Positions 7,774 to 15,908 of a stretch of DNA of 40,752 nucleotides are shown piece after piece. A program made the position numbers and the translations under genes. The first letter of the stretch is position 1. Every line of letters starts with the position of its first letter. Source of the stretch: Microbacteriaceae bacterium PS02067 (GTDB taxonomy: Bacteria; Actinomycetota; Actinomycetes; Actinomycetales; Microbacteriaceae); assembly GCA_029960085.1 (NCBI GenBank), contig JASCPG010000023.1:1-40752 (forward strand). The letters run 5' to 3'. Below the pieces are notes generated by a model. It had not been told where the DNA came from. It made no database searches and saw only the letters and a program-made list of their open reading frames with translations.

Positions 7774-8553
7774 TCACTCGCACGCGAGGCCGTCGCCTTC
7801 GCCGTCGCCGTTGTTGCCGGTGCCGTGGGCGAACCAGTCGTAGATCGCGGCCTCGGCGGGGTTGTCACGCGCGAACGGCCCGGTGGGGTGCCCGTTCGGG
7901 TTCTTCTTGAGCTTCGTGCAGGAGGAGTACTGCCGCCACCACTCGTCGACCACGGGCTGGGGCGCGGCGGCGTTCGCGGCATCCTGGGCCGCCTGCTGCT
8001 CCGCGAGAGCCTGCGCCTGCTCCGCCGCCGTCTGGCATGCGACGGTCGTGACGGATCCGTCCGCAGCCAGCCGAGCCGTCTGAGCCGAGTGGTACGCGGC
8101 CTCGCGCGGGTGCCCTGGGTACCCGTCCGCCGAGTCGTATCGCGCGATACCGAGCCCTGCTGTGAGCAGTGCCGCGCCGACATCGACGCCCTGTGCGGTG
8201 TCGACGTAGCGCAGGAGACGCCCGTGGCGGTCCGCCTCGTTCTCGCCGTCAGGCAGCGTGAGCACGAGGGCGTCTCCAGGCCGAACGAGCGACGACACGA
8301 GCGCGGATGCCTCGTCGTATCCGCAAACGCCCCGCTCCGGAGCGTCGATGCCGATGATGCGGACGGTACCCAAGTTGGTCTCGATCGTGTCGCCGTCGAC
8401 GACGGAGACGAGCACCGTCTCGGGTGCGCTCGTCGAGGCGGTCGGACTGGGCGTCGTCGCGGTGGGCGCCGCCGTCGGCGTCGTCGTCGTAGAACACCCC
8501 GCGGCGCCGGCGAGTACGGCGCCGGCCACGACCAATCCCCACATCTTTCGCAT
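7774..8553 (-). CDS. Secreted lipoprotein with thermonuclease (TNase) and excalibur domains
   Basis: A 259-residue exported nuclease-like protein. The signal peptide ends in a lipobox-like AGAAGC with Cys20, followed by a Thr/Pro/Ser linker. The staphylococcal-nuclease domain (~45-150) shows VVDGDTIE, R65 in TVRIIGIDAPE, E73, and the DRHGRLLRYV segment with R112; these match the catalytic Arg-Glu-Arg set. After an Ala/Gln-rich helix comes the excalibur Ca-binding domain (CTKLKKNPNGH ... NGDGEGDGLACE). It probably degrades extracellular DNA or RNA, with products used as nutrients. TAGGCT ends 6 nt before the ATG, so the mRNA is likely leaderless. Confidence 0.9.
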   Translation of the reverse strand: MRKMWGLVVAGAVLAGAAGCSTTTTPTAAPTATTPSPTASTSAPETVLVSVVDGDTIETNLGTVRIIGIDAPERGVCGYDEASALVSSLVRPGDALVLTLPDGENEADRHGRLLRYVDTAQGVDVGAALLTAGLGIARYDSADGYPGHPREAAYHSAQTARLAADGSVTTVACQTAAEQAQALAEQQAAQDAANAAAPQPVVDEWWRQYSSCTKLKKNPNGHPTGPFARDNPAEAAIYDWFAHGTGNNGDGEGDGLACE

Positions 8554-8559
8554 AGCCAG

Positions 8560-8565
8560 AGCCTA
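8560..8565 (-). promoter_or_regulatory. -10 box of the TNase lipoprotein gene
   Basis: TAGGCT on the minus strand, with 6 nt between it and the ATG at 8553. A short GC palindrome (GGGTGC-G-GCACCC) lies just upstream. Confidence 0.5.
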
Positions 8566-8670
8566 GAGGCGGGGTGCGGCACCCTTGCGCAAGCGGGCCC
8601 GGACCGACACCACGCGACACGGCGTCCTGTCGCCGATGGCACTGCGTCCGATGCGCGGGCCGGATGCCCC

Positions 8671-8676
8671 TAGGCT
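8671..8676 (+). promoter_or_regulatory. -10 box of the racemase/aldolase-like gene
   Basis: TAGGCT 29 nt before the ATG at 8706. Unlike the leaderless genes, this leaves a ~20-nt leader containing AAGGAG at 8691-8696. Confidence 0.45.
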
Positions 8677-8705
8677 GGTGCCACCGTGCGAAGGAGCCCG
8701 AATCC

Positions 8706-9950
8706 ATGAGCCTCGACCTGCTCACCGCCGCCGCTGCATCCGTGCCCTCGAACGCGGAGCCCTGGCGGAACCCGCCCGCCTACTGGCAGGCCCGGACGGC
8801 CGCGATCGCCGGCATCTCGGGCCCCGTGGCATCCATCGACGTCGACGCGCTCCGTCACAACGCGCTCGACCTCGTCGTCCGTTCCAGCGGGGTGCCGATC
8901 CGTGTCGCGAGCAAGTCGATCCGCGTGCGCGAGGTGCTGGATGCCACGCTCGCGCTCCCCGGCTATCGAGGCATCCTCGCCTTCACCCTGCCCGAGGCGC
9001 TCTGGCTCGCCGAGGACCACGACGACATCGTCCTCGGGTACCCGAGCGTCGACCGCGCCGCGCTCGCCGCGCTCGCCGCCGATGAGGAGAAGGCGGCCCG
9101 CATCACCCTCATGGTCGACGACCTCGCCCAGCTCGACCTCGTCGACGCCATCGCCGCGCCCGGAAGTCGAGCAGAGATCCGGGTCGCGATCGATGCGGAT
9201 GCCTCGTGGCGCTCGCCCATGCTCGGTCACATCGGTGTGCGCCGGTCGCCCGTGCACGAGGTGGGCGAGGTCGCAGGCTTGGCCCGTCGCATCGCCGCGC
9301 GGCCGGGCTTCCGCCTCGTCGGGCTCATGATGTACGAAGCGCAGATCGCCGGTCAGCCGGACGACACCGGCTCGGGCGACGCCGTCATCCGGTGGATGCA
9401 GCGCCGCTCCGGGCAGGAGCTCCTCGACCGCCGTGGCGCGATCGTCGAGGCCCTGCGGCAGATCACGCCGCTCGAGTTCGTCAACGGGGGAGGGACGGGG
9501 TCGCTGGAGTCCACGGCGGCCGACCGCGCGGTCACCGAAACCACAGCCGGCAGTGGGCTGCTGGCCGGGCACCTCTTCGACCTGTTCCGTGCGTTCGACC
9601 CCGCGCCGGCAGCGGCATTCGCCCTGGAAGTCGTCCGCAAGCCCGTCCCCGACATCGCGACGGTCCTCGGCGGAGGCTGGATCGCCTCCGGTCCGCCCGT
9701 CGCGTCGCGCCAGCCGCTGCCCACGTGGCCGGCGGGGCTGCACACCCTCGGGCGCGAGGGGGCCGGTGAGGTCCAGACGCCCCTGCAGGGCGACGCGTCG
9801 CGCCACCTCGCCGTCGGCGATCGCGTCTGGTTCCGCCATGCGAAAAGCGGTGAGCTCGCCGAACGCATCGACCGGTATCAGCTCACGTCCGGCGCACAGC
9901 TCGTCGGTGAGGTCGCGACCTACCGCGGCGAAGGGAAGAGCTTCCTCTGA
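8706..9950 (+). CDS. PLP enzyme of the alanine racemase / D-threonine aldolase fold
   Basis: A 414-residue fold-type III PLP protein, often labelled amino-acid deaminase/aldolase. K70 in IRVASKSIR is the likely Schiff-base Lys at the end of the first strand of the TIM barrel. The C-terminal ~110 residues look like the D-serine dehydratase-like metal-binding domain (GGGWIASGPP, VGDRVWFRHAKSGELAE). Known relatives act on D-amino acids or 3-hydroxy-D-amino acids; the substrate here cannot be told. The ATG at 8706 has AAGGAG 9 nt upstream. The stop overlaps the start of the next gene (TGATG), implying co-translation with an FAD oxidase. Confidence 0.8.
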   Translation: MSLDLLTAAAASVPSNAEPWRNPPAYWQARTAAIAGISGPVASIDVDALRHNALDLVVRSSGVPIRVASKSIRVREVLDATLALPGYRGILAFTLPEALWLAEDHDDIVLGYPSVDRAALAALAADEEKAARITLMVDDLAQLDLVDAIAAPGSRAEIRVAIDADASWRSPMLGHIGVRRSPVHEVGEVAGLARRIAARPGFRLVGLMMYEAQIAGQPDDTGSGDAVIRWMQRRSGQELLDRRGAIVEALRQITPLEFVNGGGTGSLESTAADRAVTETTAGSGLLAGHLFDLFRAFDPAPAAAFALEVVRKPVPDIATVLGGGWIASGPPVASRQPLPTWPAGLHTLGREGAGEVQTPLQGDASRHLAVGDRVWFRHAKSGELAERIDRYQLTSGAQLVGEVATYRGEGKSFL

Positions 9951-11272
9951 TGTCGACGACGACACGGCCCGGCGGCACCTGGCAGAACTGGGCTCGGACG
10001 GAGAAGGTCCGCCCACAGCTCGTGGAATACCCCAACACGATCGAAGCGGTCCGCCGCTCGGTGCGCTCGGCGGCGGGTCGGGGTCGCCCCGTCAAGGCGG
10101 TCGGCTCCGGCCACAGTTTCACCGGCATCGCCGTCGCTCCCGGCACCCTGCTCGATCTGAGCGATCTCTCCGGGCTCGTGTCGGTCGACCGCGAGCGCGC
10201 TCGCGCGCGCCTGCTCGCCGGGACGCGCCTGCACCGCATCCCCGCGCTCCTCGCCCCGTACGGCCTCGCGATGACGAACCTCGGCGACATCGACCGCCAA
10301 TCGATCTCGGGCGCGATCTCGACCGGAACCCACGGCACCGGCGCCCAGTTCGGCGGCATCGCGACGCAGATCGTCGCGGCGACGCTCGTCACGGCGGATG
10401 GTGAACTCCTCACGATCGACGAAGACAACGAACCCGGCATCCTTCCCGCCGTCGCGCTGTCCCTCGGCGCGCTCGGGGTCCTCGTCGACGTGACCGTCCA
10501 GTGCATTCCGGCCTTCGTCCTCGAAGCGGTCGAGCGCCCCGAACCGCTCGACGCCGTCGTCGACGACCTCATCTCGCGGGCGATGGCGGTGGATCATTTC
10601 GAGTTCTACTGGTTCCCGCACACCGACATCGCCCTGACGAAGACGAACACGCGGCGCGCCGCGGATACCGCGACGAAGCCGCTCAGCGCCGTCGCGAAGA
10701 CCGTCGACGACATCCTCATCGGCAACGGTGTGCATCAGGCCGTGTGCAGCGTCGGGCGCGCAGTGCCCGCGCTCGTCCCCGGCATCAACCGCCTGTCGGC
10801 GAAGGTGTGGGGAGACCGCACGTTCTCGGATGCCTCGCACCGCGTCTTCGCGACGAGCCGCGGCGTGCGTTTCCGCGAGATGGAGTACGCCGTCCCCGTC
10901 GAGAACCTCGCCGCCGCGTTCCGAGACGTGCAGCGCCTCATCGCCGAGAACGACTGGCGCATCGAGTTCCCCGTCGAGGTGCGTGTCGCGGCCGCCGACG
11001 ACCTGTGGATGTCGACGGCGACGGGGCGCGCGAGCGGCTACATCGCCGTGCACCGCTACTGGAAGACCGATCCGACGGCGTACTTCGCCGCCGTCGAGGA
11101 CGTCATGCTCGGCCACGGCGGGCGTCCGCACTGGGGCAAGATGCACTCGCTGGATGCCACGGTGCTGCGCGAGCGCTACCCGCGGTTCGATGACTTCATC
11201 GCCCTCCGGGACCGGCTCGATCCCGACCGTCTCTTCCGCAATCCGTACCTTCGGCGCGTCCTCGGTGAGTAA
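9950..11272 (+). CDS. FAD-linked sugar-1,4-lactone oxidase (ALO/GULO family)
   Basis: A 440-residue VAO-type flavoprotein. The N-terminal FAD-binding PP-loop contains VGSGHSFTGIA, in which H55 is the residue that is covalently flavinylated in this family. SISGAISTGTHGTG follows, and the C-terminal D-arabinono-lactone oxidase domain ends in HWGKMH (~394-399) and FRNPYLRRVL. Relatives oxidise L-gulono-, D-arabinono- or xylitol-type substrates. In actinobacteria the physiological substrate is often uncertain. It overlaps the upstream PLP enzyme by one base, so the two may serve one pathway, although no known pathway pairs them to my knowledge. Confidence 0.88.
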   Translation: MSTTTRPGGTWQNWARTEKVRPQLVEYPNTIEAVRRSVRSAAGRGRPVKAVGSGHSFTGIAVAPGTLLDLSDLSGLVSVDRERARARLLAGTRLHRIPALLAPYGLAMTNLGDIDRQSISGAISTGTHGTGAQFGGIATQIVAATLVTADGELLTIDEDNEPGILPAVALSLGALGVLVDVTVQCIPAFVLEAVERPEPLDAVVDDLISRAMAVDHFEFYWFPHTDIALTKTNTRRAADTATKPLSAVAKTVDDILIGNGVHQAVCSVGRAVPALVPGINRLSAKVWGDRTFSDASHRVFATSRGVRFREMEYAVPVENLAAAFRDVQRLIAENDWRIEFPVEVRVAAADDLWMSTATGRASGYIAVHRYWKTDPTAYFAAVEDVMLGHGGRPHWGKMHSLDATVLRERYPRFDDFIALRDRLDPDRLFRNPYLRRVLGE

Positions 11273-11319
11273 CGACTGAGAACTGCGCCCGCGCGTGGGG
11301 TCGCGGACCCTCGCGCGGA

Positions 11320-11325
11320 TAGGAT
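11320..11325 (+). promoter_or_regulatory. -10 box upstream of lemA
   Basis: TAGGAT 24 nt before the ATG at 11350. A purine-rich GAGGGGAG Shine-Dalgarno lies between the two. Confidence 0.4.
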
Positions 11326-11349
11326 GAGCACAGGATCGAGGGGAGTCTC

Positions 11350-11922
11350 ATGGAAATGGCGTGGTTGATCCCGGTGCTGCTCATCGTGGCGCTGGTGGTG
11401 ATCATCGGCGTCTACCTCTGGTCGACGTACAACTCCCTCGTCGCACTGAACGTCCGCGTCGACGAGGCGTGGAGCGACATCACGGTGCAGTTGAAGCGCC
11501 GCGCCGACCTCCTGCCGAACCTCATCGAGACCGTCAAGGGCTACGCCGCGCATGAGAAGGCCGTCTTCGAGAACGTCACCCGCGCCCGCGCGGAGACCCT
11601 CACCGCCTCCTCGCCCGCCGACGCCGGCGTCGCCGAGGGGCACATGCAGCAGGCGCTGAAGTCGCTGTTCGCGGTCGCGGAGGCCTATCCGCAGCTGCAG
11701 GCCAGCCAGAACTTCCTGCAGCTGCAGCAGTCCGTCGTCGACACGGAGGACAAGATCCAGGCATCCCGTCGCTTCTACAACGGCGGTGTGCGCGAGCTGA
11801 ACACGAAGATCAAGGTGTTCCCGAACAACCTGTTCGCGCGGAACCTGGGCTTCCACGAGCGGGAGTTCTTCGAGGTCGCCGGAGGCGCCGCGATCGCCGA
11901 GCCCCCGCGGATCCAGTTTTGA
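11350..11922 (+). CDS. lemA: LemA family membrane protein
   Basis: A 190-residue LemA-type protein: one N-terminal transmembrane helix (~5-24), then a long helical bundle with the family signature (VDEAWSDITVQLKRRADLLPNLIETVKGYAAHE) and the C-terminal motif YNGGVRELNTKIKVFPNNL. LemA proteins occur widely and their role is not settled; in other bacteria they sit next to HtpX protease or TPM-domain proteins. Here the partner is an AI-2E-type transporter whose TTG start overlaps the LemA stop by 4 nt (TTGA). The Shine-Dalgarno GAGGGGAG precedes the ATG. Confidence 0.9.
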   Translation: MEMAWLIPVLLIVALVVIIGVYLWSTYNSLVALNVRVDEAWSDITVQLKRRADLLPNLIETVKGYAAHEKAVFENVTRARAETLTASSPADAGVAEGHMQQALKSLFAVAEAYPQLQASQNFLQLQQSVVDTEDKIQASRRFYNGGVRELNTKIKVFPNNLFARNLGFHEREFFEVAGGAAIAEPPRIQF

Positions 11923-13097
11923 CAGACGAGAAGCCGCGCCCCTCACTGATCGACGCCATCCGCACCAAGACGGTGCGCACAGAGGTCGGCGACAGCCTGC
12001 CGCGGGGCCTGCGGGTCACGACCGCCTACGCGTGGCGGTTCGTCGTGATCGCGGTGGCCGCGGGGATCCTCATCTGGCTGATCATCCAGCTGAAGCTCCT
12101 CGTCGTCCCGCTTCTCATCTCGATCCTCGTGACGGCGCTCCTGTGGCCCGCATTCACGTGGATGCTCCGGCGCGGCGTGCCGAAGTGGCTCGCCATCGTC
12201 GTCTCGGTGCTCGGCACCTTCGCGGTCGTCGGCGGCCTCGTCTGGCTCGCAGTGTGGCAGATCGTCCGCGAATGGCCGCGCGTGCAGCAGCGGACCGTCG
12301 AGGCCGTCGAAGAGTTCCGGCAGTACCTCATCGACGGGCCGCTGCACCTGACGGCTGAGCAGATCGACGGTCTGCTCAAGCAGGCGGGTGTGTTCCTCCA
12401 GCAGCAGCTCGACCTGCTCTGGTCGGGCGCACTCGTCGTCGGCTCCACGGTCGGACACGTGCTCACCGGCGCGGTGCTCGCGCTGTTCATCCTCCTCTGC
12501 ACGCTCGCGGACGGCCCCGGCATCTGGCGCTGGGTCGTGCGGCTGTTCCCGCGCCGCGCACGCGCCGAGGTCGACGGCGCCGCGCGCGCCGGCTGGGTGA
12601 CCGTCGTGACGTACGCGCGTACGCAACTGCTCGTCGCCACCATCGACGCCATCGGCATCGGCCTCGGTGCTTTCCTGCTCGGGGTGCCTCTCGCGATCCC
12701 CGTGGGTGTCCTCGTCTTCCTCGGCGCGTTCGTGCCGTTCGTCGGTGCCATCGTCACGGGCTCGCTCGCCGTGTTCCTCGCACTCGTCTACAACGGGCCC
12801 TGGATCGCGCTGTGGATGCTCGTCGTCATCCTCGGCGTGCAGCAACTCGAAGGCCATGTCCTCCAGCCGCTCCTCATGGGCTCCGCCGTCAAGGTCCATC
12901 CGCTCGCGGTCGTCCTCGTCGTCGCCGGCGGGGCGATGATCGCCGGCATCCCCGGTGCCCTGTTCGCCGTGCCGCTCGCCGCCTTCATCAACGTCGTCGC
13001 CGTCTACCTCTCGCGAAGACACGGGGGAGACGTCTCGACAAGACCCGAAGACCTCATCTGGAGCAGCGTGCCCCGCAGCAGGAAGAGCCCCGCGTGA
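11919..13097 (+). CDS. AI-2E family (PerM/UPF0118) transporter
   Basis: A 392-residue polytopic membrane protein with about seven or eight helices. It shows the usual UPF0118 layout: an N-terminal helix pair (~35-85), a large loop (~90-160), and a conserved C-terminal half with IGLGAFLLGVPLAIPVGVLVF and GVQQLEGHVLQPLLMG, a family signature. Members are annotated as AI-2 or peptide/ion exporters; the substrate is unknown. The start is a TTG overlapping the lemA stop, and its own stop overlaps the GTG of ilvA (GTGA), so the three genes form a coupled operon. An ATG further in would cut the conserved N-terminal helix. Confidence 0.88.
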   Translation: MTDEKPRPSLIDAIRTKTVRTEVGDSLPRGLRVTTAYAWRFVVIAVAAGILIWLIIQLKLLVVPLLISILVTALLWPAFTWMLRRGVPKWLAIVVSVLGTFAVVGGLVWLAVWQIVREWPRVQQRTVEAVEEFRQYLIDGPLHLTAEQIDGLLKQAGVFLQQQLDLLWSGALVVGSTVGHVLTGAVLALFILLCTLADGPGIWRWVVRLFPRRARAEVDGAARAGWVTVVTYARTQLLVATIDAIGIGLGAFLLGVPLAIPVGVLVFLGAFVPFVGAIVTGSLAVFLALVYNGPWIALWMLVVILGVQQLEGHVLQPLLMGSAVKVHPLAVVLVVAGGAMIAGIPGALFAVPLAAFINVVAVYLSRRHGGDVSTRPEDLIWSSVPRSRKSPA

Positions 13098-14341
13098 CCA
13101 TCTCCACCCCCCTCTCCGCGATCCCGACCCTCGCGGAGTTCGAAGACGCGGCATCCGTCCTCCGAGGCGTCGTCGTCGCGACACCGTTCGAAGAGTCCGA
13201 GCACCTCTCCGCCGTCCTCGGCGCACCCGTGCACCTGAAGCTCGAGAACCTGCAGCGCACCGGGTCGTTCAAGATCCGCGGCGCCACCTATCGGCTCTCC
13301 CGGCTGACCGCGGAGGAGCGTGCGCGAGGTGTCGTGGCGGCCTCGGCCGGCAACCACGCCCAGGGCGTCGCGCTGGCGGCGCAGAAGCTCGGCATCCCCG
13401 CCACGATCTTCATGCCGCTCGGCGTCCCCGTGCCGAAGCTCCTCGCGACGCGCGGCTACGGCGCAGAAGTGATCCTCGACGGCGCGACCGTGGAGACGCC
13501 GCTGCGCCTCGCTGCAGAGTTCGCCGAGCGCACGGGTGCGGTGCTCATCCACCCCTTCGACCATCGCGACATCATCGTCGGCCAGGGGACGCTCGGGCTC
13601 GAGCTGTGGGACGCGATCCCGGACCTCGACACCGTCATCGTCGGCATCGGCGGCGGTGGTCTCATCGCCGGCGTCGCGGCTGCCGTCAAGGCACGCGCGG
13701 CGGCCGAGGGCCGCACCGTCCGCATCATCGGCGTGCAGGCGGAGAACTCCGCCGCCTACCCGTCTTCACTCGCCGCGGGGGAGCCGCTCACGGTCGAGAC
13801 GACGCCGACGATCGCCGACGGCATCGCCGTCGCCCGCCCGGGGGACGCGCCGTTCGGGATCATCCGCGAACTCGTCGACGAGGTCGTCACGGTCAGCGAC
13901 GACGACATCGCCCGCGCCCTCCTCATCCTCCTCGAGCGTGCCAAGCAGGTCGTGGAGCCCGCGGGCGCCGTGGGCGTCGCGGCGATCCTCGCGGGCAAGG
14001 TGCAGGCATCCGGCCCCACCGCCGTGATCCTCTCCGGCGGCAACATCGACCCGCTCCTGCTGCAGCGGGTCGTGTCGCACGGCCTTGCGGCATCCGGCCG
14101 GTACATGACCCTGCAGATCCCGTTGCCCGACCGCCCCGGTCAGCTCGCCCGCGTATCGGAGCTGCTGTCGATCGCGGGTGCGAACGTCATCGAGGTGCTG
14201 CACACCCGGCACGGGCAGGGGCTGCAGATCAGCGAGGTGATCCTGCAGTTGAGCGTCGAGACGCGCGGCGAAGAGCACCGCGCACACGTCATCTCCGTGC
14301 TGGAGGATGCCGGCTTCCACCCCAAAGTCGTCGAAGACTGA
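13094..14341 (+). CDS. ilvA: Threonine ammonia-lyase (threonine dehydratase) with C-terminal ACT domain
   Basis: This PLP enzyme converts threonine to 2-oxobutyrate, the first step toward isoleucine. K60 in RTGSFKIRGA is the Schiff-base Lys, SAGNHAQG is the substrate loop, and GGGGL (186-190) binds the PLP phosphate, with SGGNID later. At 415 residues with a single ACT-like domain (~337-409, MTLQIPLPDRPGQLARVSEL), it is shorter than the E. coli IlvA with two ACT-like subdomains. The GTG at 13094 overlaps the previous stop; the open frame runs further upstream but only as a shadow of the transporter gene. A catabolic TdcB-like role is possible. Confidence 0.93.
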   Translation: MTISTPLSAIPTLAEFEDAASVLRGVVVATPFEESEHLSAVLGAPVHLKLENLQRTGSFKIRGATYRLSRLTAEERARGVVAASAGNHAQGVALAAQKLGIPATIFMPLGVPVPKLLATRGYGAEVILDGATVETPLRLAAEFAERTGAVLIHPFDHRDIIVGQGTLGLELWDAIPDLDTVIVGIGGGGLIAGVAAAVKARAAAEGRTVRIIGVQAENSAAYPSSLAAGEPLTVETTPTIADGIAVARPGDAPFGIIRELVDEVVTVSDDDIARALLILLERAKQVVEPAGAVGVAAILAGKVQASGPTAVILSGGNIDPLLLQRVVSHGLAASGRYMTLQIPLPDRPGQLARVSELLSIAGANVIEVLHTRHGQGLQISEVILQLSVETRGEEHRAHVISVLEDAGFHPKVVED

Positions 14342-14381
14342 CCCCCTCCTCTCGCCTCGCTTACGCGAGACCCGGTCCAGA

Positions 14382-14417
14382 CGCCGAGACCGGCCGTTTC
14401 GGGCCGGGGTCTCGGCG
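14382..14417. terminator. Bidirectional terminator between ilvA and greA
   Basis: CGCCGAGACC-GGCC pairs with GGCC-GG-GGTCTCGGCG, leaving a 2-nt bulge and a short loop. It lies between two convergent stops and is surrounded by repeats of GGGTCTCG/CGAGACC. Confidence 0.7.
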
Positions 14418-14470
14418 CGCAACCGGGGTCTCGCCTCGGCGCGGGTGGGGCGGGGGCGTGACCCCGGAGG

Positions 14471-14959
14471 TCACTGGCCGGTGTAGGTGTCGACCTTCAC
14501 GATCTCGACGGTGATCTCGCGCCCGTTCGGGGCGGTGTACGACGTCTTCTCGCCCTCGGCGAGGCCGAGGATCGCCGCGCCGAGCGGGGACGCCTCGCTG
14601 TAGACGTCCAGCTCCGAGCCCGCCGCGATCTCACGGCTGCCGAGCAGGAACACCTCTTCGCCACCCGCCACGACAGCCGTGACGACCGTGCCGCTCTGGA
14701 CGGTGCCGTCCGACTCGGGCGCTTCGCCCACGACGGCATCCTTCAGCAGCGCCTGCAGCGTGCGGATGCGGGCCTCCTGCTTGCCCTGCTCGTCCTTCGC
14801 GGCGTGATAGCCGCCGTTCTCCTTGAGGTCGCCCTCTTCGCGGGCGGCCTCGATGCGTGCCGCGATCTCCGTGCGCCCCGTCGTCGACAGGTGCTCGAGT
14901 TCGGCGGCGAGCCGGTCGTAGGCGTCCTGGGTGAGGAAGGTCTCCGTGTTCTGAGTCAC
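14471..14959 (-). CDS. greA: Transcription elongation factor GreA
   Basis: GreA enters the RNA polymerase secondary channel and stimulates cleavage of backtracked RNA. The 162-residue protein has the N-terminal coiled coil with the acidic tip (EEGDLKENGGYHAAKDEQG; D44 and E47 correspond to the catalytic acids) and a C-terminal FKBP-like globular domain ending in EITVEIVKVDTY. The GTG at 14959 is chosen because AAAAGGAGAAG precedes it. An in-frame ATG at 15088 would add 43 residues that run through the hairpin at 15024-15046. The neighbour DUF4307 matches the greA-Rv1081c order of mycobacteria. Confidence 0.96.
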   Translation of the reverse strand: MTQNTETFLTQDAYDRLAAELEHLSTTGRTEIAARIEAAREEGDLKENGGYHAAKDEQGKQEARIRTLQALLKDAVVGEAPESDGTVQSGTVVTAVVAGGEEVFLLGSREIAAGSELDVYSEASPLGAAILGLAEGEKTSYTAPNGREITVEIVKVDTYTGQ

Positions 14960-15023
14960 GTGTCTTCTCCTTTTCTCGTGGGGAGCGGTCGGACCGCGGG
15001 TCCGCCGCGGGGGATAAACCGAA

Positions 15024-15046
15024 CGCCCCGGCAGGCAGCCGGGGCG
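15024..15046 (-). terminator. Terminator of the DUF4307 gene
   Basis: A perfect 9-bp stem, CGCCCCGGC and GCCGGGGCG, with a 5-nt loop. On the minus strand it is followed by TTCGGTTTATCC, a modest T-rich tail. It separates DUF4307 from greA. Confidence 0.75.
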
Positions 15047-15062
15047 CGTGTATCGCCTCAGA

Positions 15063-15467
15063 CTACGGGATCCAGCAGGAGGAGACAAAACCTGTCGTCG
15101 CCTCCGCGATCGTCGGGATCGTCTCCGAGAACGCGCGCGTGTGCGCGGGGTCGGCGGGATACTCCACGACGCGCCAGCCGACGACGCCGTGCTCGGTGTC
15201 CTGCGCCTCGAGGGCGCACGTCACGGCTTCGCCGCGCCGCAGCGTCACTTGGAACTGCACCGTCACCGCGTGCTGGTCGACGGTCGTGAAGCCCGTCGAG
15301 TCGATGTCGACGGTGTCCATCGCGCGTGCGACCGTCGTCCAGCCGACGTATCCGAAGCCGAGGATCGCGACGACGCCGAGCGCGATCCAGCCGCCGCGAC
15401 GGCGTCGGGCGCGCCCGTACCGGTCGTCGAGTTCCGCCTTGAGGACGGGCTGCGGCGCGGTGGTCAT
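15063..15467 (-). CDS. DUF4307 membrane protein
   Basis: A 134-residue protein with a basic cytoplasmic N-terminus (RYGRARRRR), one transmembrane helix (~27-46) and an extracytoplasmic domain containing FQVTLRRGEAVTCALEAQD and ending in SSCWIP. This is the DUF4307 layout, known from Rv1081c. Its function is unknown. In many actinobacteria it lies between greA and mca (mycothiol S-conjugate amidase); here no mca follows on the other side. Confidence 0.85.
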   Translation of the reverse strand: MTTAPQPVLKAELDDRYGRARRRRGGWIALGVVAILGFGYVGWTTVARAMDTVDIDSTGFTTVDQHAVTVQFQVTLRRGEAVTCALEAQDTEHGVVGWRVVEYPADPAHTRAFSETIPTIAEATTGFVSSCWIP

Positions 15468-15521
15468 GTCGTCATCCTGTCGAGGTGCACGTCGGTGTCG
15501 GTCGCCGCGCGGGCGGCGTTC

Positions 15522-15527
15522 TAGGCT
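15522..15527 (+). promoter_or_regulatory. -10 box upstream of the small membrane protein gene
   Basis: TAGGCT, 56 nt before the ATG at 15584. It is the only TANNNT element of this type in the 116-bp gap between the divergent genes. Confidence 0.35.
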
Positions 15528-15583
15528 GGGGTTCCAGGCTACGCGTTGTGCGCCCGCCGGAGGAATCGACGAACCGAGGACCG

Positions 15584-15886
15584 ATGCTCACTCTTCTCGC
15601 CGCCCGCATCGTGGGAGCGGACTTCGCGACCCCCACGCCGTCGATGACCGTGAACCCCGACAGCGTCACGCCCGGGTTCGTCGGGTTCGCCGCGATGGCG
15701 CTCGTCGCCGGCGTGGTCGTGTTCCTCATCGTCGACATGCTGAGGCGCATCCGTCGTGCCGGCTACCGCGCCGACGTCAATGAGAAACTGGATGCCGAGG
15801 CGCAGGCCCAGGCTGATGCGGCCGTCGAGGCATCCGACGTCGACGACCAGGACATCGATCCGCAGGACGACGGCACGAACCGCTGA
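15584..15886 (+). CDS. Small single-helix membrane protein, acidic C-terminus
   Basis: A 100-residue protein: a short periplasmic N-terminus, one transmembrane helix (~30-52, GFVGFAAMALVAGVVVFLIVD), a basic patch (RRIRRAGYR) and an acidic tail (SDVDDQDIDPQDD). Its position beside DUF4307 suggests the equivalent of the small protein that follows mca in mycobacteria (Rv1083), but this is context, not similarity I can demonstrate. GAGGA lies 3 nt before the ATG, which is short; GGAGGA further up may serve instead. Confidence 0.7.
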   Translation: MLTLLAARIVGADFATPTPSMTVNPDSVTPGFVGFAAMALVAGVVVFLIVDMLRRIRRAGYRADVNEKLDAEAQAQADAAVEASDVDDQDIDPQDDGTNR

Positions 15887-15908
15887 ACCGTCCGCCGCGG
15901 GAGCGGCG

